This document shows, in pieces, positions 8,601-11,270 of a DNA stretch of 11,270 bases (its first letter is position 1; every line of letters begins with the position of its first letter). The position numbers were made by a program, and so were the translations under genes. The DNA comes from Oscillospiraceae bacterium (GTDB taxonomy: Bacteria > Bacillota > Clostridia > UMGS1883). The DNA lies in the NCBI GenBank assembly GCA_022508735.1, contig JAFLUQ010000069.1, positions 1 through 11,270 of the forward strand, written 5' to 3'. Below the pieces are notes generated by a model, which worked only from the letters and a program-made list of their open reading frames with translations, searched no databases and was not told where the DNA came from.

Positions 8601-11059
8601 GGGGCGTTGTTACGGCCAAGCTTGTGGACGATTATCCTGAGCTTGTTGTATTCAATGCCAGCGAGCAGACAGGCGAGGCCTTCAGCCCCAAGAACGCTAA
8701 GGCCGAGCGCCGCGGCTGGACCTGGGATATCATCCACAATGAAAAGGGCGAGCCCTGCGTGGTTTACGTTGACATCACCGCCACTCCCCCGGGAGAGAAC
8801 GGGGCGCTTCCCGATTGGTACCTCGCAAATCAAAACGATTCCACACGCCGCTACCACTATTACTGGTACGCCCGTTGGGACAGCGAGGCTCAGCAGTGGG
8901 TCAAGACCTTCCTGACCTACGGCGGAAAGTGGTTCCACCAGAATGCCACACAGGAGCGCTGCTACAGCGGCGGTCTGACCTTTGACCATAACTATCCCGG
9001 CAATGTTATCTATCTTTCCATCCCCACCGAGGGCAAGTACGGCAACGTGCACGAGATATACCGTTGGGAGAGCGACGACGACGGTGCCACCTGGACCAAG
9101 CGCCAGGCTATCACTCAGGACTCCCCCACTCCCAACGCGAGACCTAACGCTATCTACAACTACAAGATGGACAATGACGGCAGCAACGCAGGTCCCAGAC
9201 TCCTTTGGATCAGCGGCGAGTATCGCTACTGGATGAACTATGAGTATAAGACCGGTGTTAAGACCGATTTCCCCGGAATGATCACTCAGGACGACCCGGA
9301 GATGTTCGCCGACGCATCCTTGACCATTGGCGGCGAGGAGGCAACTAATCTCCCCGTGGGAGAAGCCACTGTACACGCCAAGTTCAATATCACAAATATT
9401 TCTATCGGCGACGGCAAGGCCCTTCTCGCTCTGGCCCATTACGGCAGCAACGGTCAGCTCAAGGGCATTGCCACCGGCGAAGGGATCGAGGAGATACCCG
9501 CCCGCAGCGTGCCGCAGACAAGCGTAGTGGGCGCCGACGTGGATAAAAACAGAGCTAACGGTCTTTCCGCCATGGGCGAGCCCGAGGTTATAGTTGAGTT
9601 TGACTATGAGCCCGAGGGCGGCTTCGCCGAGGGTGACAGCATCAAGCTCTTCGCCTGGAATATGGGTATCCGGTATGCAATGATGCCAATCCTCTATCTC
9701 CCCTATGAGATATCCACCTCCGGCAACCGCTATCTGGTAAGAGAGGACTTCACTTACTACGGCGATGATAAGCTCGTGCTTGATATGAACGAAGACACTT
9801 TTGGCGGATGGCTCGCCAAGGGCTATAGCAGCAGCGGCGCTGTCGCTATGAACGACGGCTTCTATGCGGCTGTCACCAAGGCGCCCTTCGGCAATACGGG
9901 TCTCCATCTCTACCGCGTGAGCGGAGCCGGCAGCGGACAGGGAATCATGGTTTCCCACAAGCTGCCCGACACCGACGGCAAGGACTACACCCTCGAGTTC
10001 ACTATGCGTCATATTGACGAGGAGCAGTGGAGAGGCACCGACAATCAGGGCTTTACACTGTCTCATGGTGTTCCTGAACACAAGGGCGACACAGCTCACC
10101 CCAGCGCATTCCAGTACCGCTTTAAGTCGATCGATGACGGTAAAAGTGAAAACGGGCGCGGAACCTATGGTATGGTTCGCAACACAACAAGCTTTGACGA
10201 CGGCAGCGAAACCACCGTTATCAACGACAATATACCGCTTTCCAGAGATTTCAGTGACCCAGACCGGTATGAGCGCATAACCTACAGCAAGGGCGTAGGC
10301 TACTACGACAAGCAGGAAGGGGTTTATATCCACGATTACAACGACACTCTTTACACCGGCTCACTCTTCCGAATCAAGGTCAATGTCCACCCTGAAAGCC
10401 AGATAATAGACATGTCTGTATTTGACGGCTATCGCACAGCCTATTACTCTACGCCCTATAACACCGGTGCAGATTGGGAGGCCAATCCTATCGACACGAT
10501 CACCTTCTCTATCGGAAGTGAAAAGAAGGGCGAGATCTACATAGATGACTTCCGGATGTACCTCAGTGAAGAGGGCAGCGCCATAAGAACAGTCTATGTA
10601 GACCCTCAGGGCACAGCTCCTCTGGTGCTCGGACGCGAGTGGACAATTCTCCCGATGGCCGACGGCTCCAACGTACTCTTTAACGCTGAAGGCAAGGCTA
10701 TGGATGTTTCGGGTCAAAGCACGGCTGTAGGCGCGCCTGTTGACGTTTTTGCCTATAACGGAGGCGACAATCAGAGGTTCTATCTTGAGGCCACCGAGGG
10801 CGGCTACCTCATCCGCGGCAAGCAGAGCGGTATATACCTCAGCGTTGACGGAGATGATGGCAAGCTCGTGCTCGCCGCTAAGGAAAACGCTACCGTATTT
10901 ACTATCACTGACACCGGCAACGACGCTTCTACGGCAGTTCTTGAGATAATTGAAATGATCGAAAACGGGACCTATATTCCCACTATGGAAGCTATATATG
11001 ATGATATAGACGAAGAACCGGCAATAGATGCCGAACTCGAATTTATCGAGGAAGTATAA
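5654..11059 (+). CDS. Giant secreted multidomain protein with BNR_4-like beta-propeller (candidate polysaccharide lyase) and C-terminal ricin-type module
   Basis: The 1801-residue product has a signal peptide (MRKKRF, cut near 26-27). In order: about 33-212, a DNRLRE/CBM96-like beta-sandwich; 213-345, a strand-rich linker; 346-520, a jelly-roll-like region; about 582-657, a bacterial Ig-like (Big_4-type) domain with VVGQAPVMPSRIDVKF; about 710-1200, a BNR_4-like propeller; 1208-1355 and 1356-1648, beta-sandwich modules; about 1660-1752, a ricin-type module (GGDNQRFYLE); and an acidic tail. The propeller has YDH, the block ESDDHNNPAVVVLPDGRIMAVYSMH and an Asp-box SDDDGATW (1140-1147). His762 and His782 are 20 residues apart, as I recall for the active-site histidines of PL25 ulvan lyase. 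Tyr817 and Arg840 are further candidates. BNR_4 proteins include PL24/PL25-type lyases that cleave uronate-containing polysaccharides. Activity here is inferred, and a binding-only propeller is possible. No LPXTG, dockerin or S-layer motif is visible. Confidence 0.85.
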   Translation: MRKKRFLALLAALAMIFSILPGVSFAAEGESTNLLESYISTTVSTGTYAMDGFTNRPYAVSWSNADGYRMGVVAFSAEGLNASTERATLKLKVSRTQNVNESGSTSYVSVYAMDPAKVDNTNNAKPDAPSAATKVGTISMAGLPTQNSTITANNDVSGEIDLKKYFELYPNAETIALLLTNRDDIADCNSRGLVGFYGKGDSGNEPQLIPTLSTSVTVDLTVGGEVFASSEVNDLVTGQSFTPDSSVAPVYLISGDKIYTRGAVPTVSVTVDAVVQVPYTEEELNFSASVIEGDEPMLPSAFGIAKDKKLSSVQAEWSNVGGSCTAAIPGYSGAPLTAEIEVLSCDHNIETFYTAGNSDGAQFANGNKLGYVYGGGNVIFDLTFTVTEGTNKLFSYGNDTTAAFGDTGPIMRYANNGYFEYYDGSWKSSPVPCVTGKTYRLRTLADVTNKTYQMFVTDENGVTTEITNGPAAFRNNSLDHLTKMYHHGAGYTAGEGSDDMISHRAHWSDGWTEITVNHTANGGPILDQVITKATTGKTFTYTDVQKVVVKDGKTYTLPNLNTVPTLENVDKDHNVLDVEYIEAIVKPQIPAISTVVGQAPVMPSRIDVKFGEDQSMTYGVTWDISEVDVNSAGDYTANGHITDLNYDIKAPVHVKALIPDDHAELDKVSIATNNGGWNWYVEPSGTHIQPGDELAKRYQGETEDINGKPVIYTSNGGYKFRHDRTYMGWVEDDGDIVVAQYDHETDEYKRVVIHEKLESDDHNNPAVVVLPDGRIMAVYSMHTNEPYMYFRVTKNPEDISEWNAEQFYHGTGANATYPTVFMVHDDEGTEGNDVIYIGWRGVNWMPTFAKFDMPDENGEFPIKSNGDGIQPRMEQTQFVNTTFGYSSWNNYADAPNAYTDGGATDNGRRPYTKYDYDFDRNLIYITFTASHPDNDIRNHIFYIYLNVDDQGLYTAKDNYLQPLPKENASEYKDQGAKGTSGQWGVVTAKLVDDYPELVVFNASEQTGEAFSPKNAKAERRGWTWDIIHNEKGEPCVVYVDITATPPGENGALPDWYLANQNDSTRRYHYYWYARWDSEAQQWVKTFLTYGGKWFHQNATQERCYSGGLTFDHNYPGNVIYLSIPTEGKYGNVHEIYRWESDDDGATWTKRQAITQDSPTPNARPNAIYNYKMDNDGSNAGPRLLWISGEYRYWMNYEYKTGVKTDFPGMITQDDPEMFADASLTIGGEEATNLPVGEATVHAKFNITNISIGDGKALLALAHYGSNGQLKGIATGEGIEEIPARSVPQTSVVGADVDKNRANGLSAMGEPEVIVEFDYEPEGGFAEGDSIKLFAWNMGIRYAMMPILYLPYEISTSGNRYLVREDFTYYGDDKLVLDMNEDTFGGWLAKGYSSSGAVAMNDGFYAAVTKAPFGNTGLHLYRVSGAGSGQGIMVSHKLPDTDGKDYTLEFTMRHIDEEQWRGTDNQGFTLSHGVPEHKGDTAHPSAFQYRFKSIDDGKSENGRGTYGMVRNTTSFDDGSETTVINDNIPLSRDFSDPDRYERITYSKGVGYYDKQEGVYIHDYNDTLYTGSLFRIKVNVHPESQIIDMSVFDGYRTAYYSTPYNTGADWEANPIDTITFSIGSEKKGEIYIDDFRMYLSEEGSAIRTVYVDPQGTAPLVLGREWTILPMADGSNVLFNAEGKAMDVSGQSTAVGAPVDVFAYNGGDNQRFYLEATEGGYLIRGKQSGIYLSVDGDDGKLVLAAKENATVFTITDTGNDASTAVLEIIEMIENGTYIPTMEAIYDDIDEEPAIDAELEFIEEV

Positions 11060-11067
11060 AATTCCAC

Positions 11068-11096
11068 AAAGGAGCCTGCTTTCGCAGGCTCCTTTT
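11068..11096 (+). terminator. Hairpin terminator of the giant secreted protein gene
   Basis: GGAGCCTGC (11071-11079) pairs perfectly with GCAGGCTCC (11084-11092) around a TTTC loop. AAA before the stem pairs with TTT after it, and the run continues as TTTT (11093-11096). It begins nine bases after the TAA at 11057-11059 and isolates the gene from the following tRNA. Confidence 0.93.
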
Positions 11097-11127
11097 GCAC
11101 TTCTCAATTTTAGACCTCTATATAAAA

Positions 11128-11151
11128 TTTTTTTAGATTTTTCTAAAAAAA
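11128..11151. repeat. AT-only inverted repeat upstream of the tRNA promoter
   Basis: TTTTTTTAGA (11128-11137) and TCTAAAAAAA (11142-11151) form a perfect 10-base inverted repeat with a TTTT loop, ending three bases before the tRNA -35. The A/T tracts at this position fit an UP element that binds RNA polymerase alpha subunits. A weak secondary terminator is another reading. Confidence 0.55.
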
Positions 11152-11154
11152 CTA

Positions 11155-11183
11155 TTGACAAATCGGACTTTATGCGTTATAAT
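11155..11183 (+). promoter_or_regulatory. tRNA promoter
   Basis: TTGACA (11155-11160), a 17-base spacer and TATAAT (11178-11183) are fully consensus. The predicted start is near 11190, about 37 bases before the mature tRNA 5' end, leaving a leader for RNase P to remove. Confidence 0.88.
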
Positions 11184-11226
11184 ACCAAATGTACCGCAAA
11201 TGAGGCGGACAAACAGGTAGCAGCGT

Positions 11227-11270
11227 GGCGGCGTAGCTCAGTTGGCTAGAGCATTCGGTTCATACCCGGA
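11227..11270 (+). tRNA. tRNA-Met (CAT), elongator type, 3' part cut by window edge
   Basis: Only the first 44 bases are in the window. GGCGGCG (11227-11233) is the 5' acceptor strand. T8-A9 is followed by the D stem GCTC/GAGC (11236-11239 and 11249-11252), and the anticodon stem TTCGG/CCGGA encloses the loop TTCATAC with anticodon CAT at 11261-11263. The initiator's three G:C pairs next to the loop are absent, since the stem reads CGG/CCG there. The sequence closely follows the B. subtilis elongator tRNA-Met as I recall it. A lysidine-modified tRNA-Ile2 also carries CAT and cannot be fully excluded without the T arm. It may begin a tRNA cluster beyond the window. Confidence 0.92.

Noticed and set aside
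7991..10333. Antisense open frame of 780 codons inside the giant gene
   Set aside because: It lies opposite the BNR_4 and beta-sandwich coding sequence. It has valine/glycine/alanine-rich low-information composition, no convincing ribosome site or promoter, and is explained by the codon bias of the sense gene.
10361..11161. Antisense open frame of 266 codons over the end of the giant gene
   Set aside because: It would start upstream of the terminator hairpin and read through it and the ricin module in reverse; it has no family resemblance.
11028..11249. Plus-strand open frame of 73 codons at the right end
   Set aside because: It spans a stop codon of another frame, a terminator, a tRNA promoter and part of the tRNA, so it cannot be a real gene.
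11227..11270. Initiator tRNA-fMet reading of the CAT tRNA
   Set aside because: The three consecutive G:C pairs required at the base of the initiator anticodon stem are not present.
1..11270. CRISPR array, insertion sequence or prophage
   Set aside because: No regularly spaced repeats, transposase, integrase or terminal inverted repeats were seen; the region reads as ordinary chromosome.

Overview
The window looks like a chromosomal piece of an anaerobic, fermentative, Gram-positive bacterium of the Clostridia type, possibly a gut or rumen species. The evidence is an AdhE gene under a Rex-type operator, strong AGGAGG ribosome sites, AT-rich TTGACA-17-TATAAT promoters, low-complexity hairpin terminators and a B. 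subtilis-like elongator tRNA-Met. No species is named, because nothing in the window fixes one.

Layout. (1) Positions 1-2171, minus strand: adhE, encoding bifunctional acetaldehyde-CoA/alcohol dehydrogenase. It is cut by the left window edge just before the third iron-ligand histidine. Its promoter (2258-2286) is followed directly by a near-perfect Rex operator (2228-2245). (2) 2382-3132, plus strand: a two-gene unit for a small lipoprotein and a small three-helix membrane protein, both of unknown function. (3) 3164-3186: a perfect hairpin terminator shared with the convergent gene. (4) 3198-5462, minus strand: a 754-residue secreted zinc metallopeptidase. Its HELGH motif and a downstream SYG..NE.E..AE..RL block resemble the anthrax lethal factor catalytic domain, and beta-trefoil (ricin-type) lectin modules flank it. 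(5) 5463-5653: a divergent promoter region with two consensus promoters and several repeats. (6) 5654-11059, plus strand: an 1801-residue secreted multidomain protein. It is built around a BNR_4-like beta-propeller of the kind seen in ulvan/rhamnoglucuronan-type polysaccharide lyases, carries several beta-sandwich modules, and ends in a ricin-type module and an acidic tail. (7) 11068-11095: terminator. (8) 11155 to the end: promoter and 5' part of a tRNA-Met gene.

How it fits together. The two large secreted proteins are transcribed divergently from one 191-bp region and share a closely related lectin module. This suggests a pair that attacks the protein and glycan parts of one target, such as a glycoprotein, mucin or plant arabinogalactan protein. 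That pairing is inference and is the most interesting point in the window. adhE and the tRNA are ordinary housekeeping flanks.
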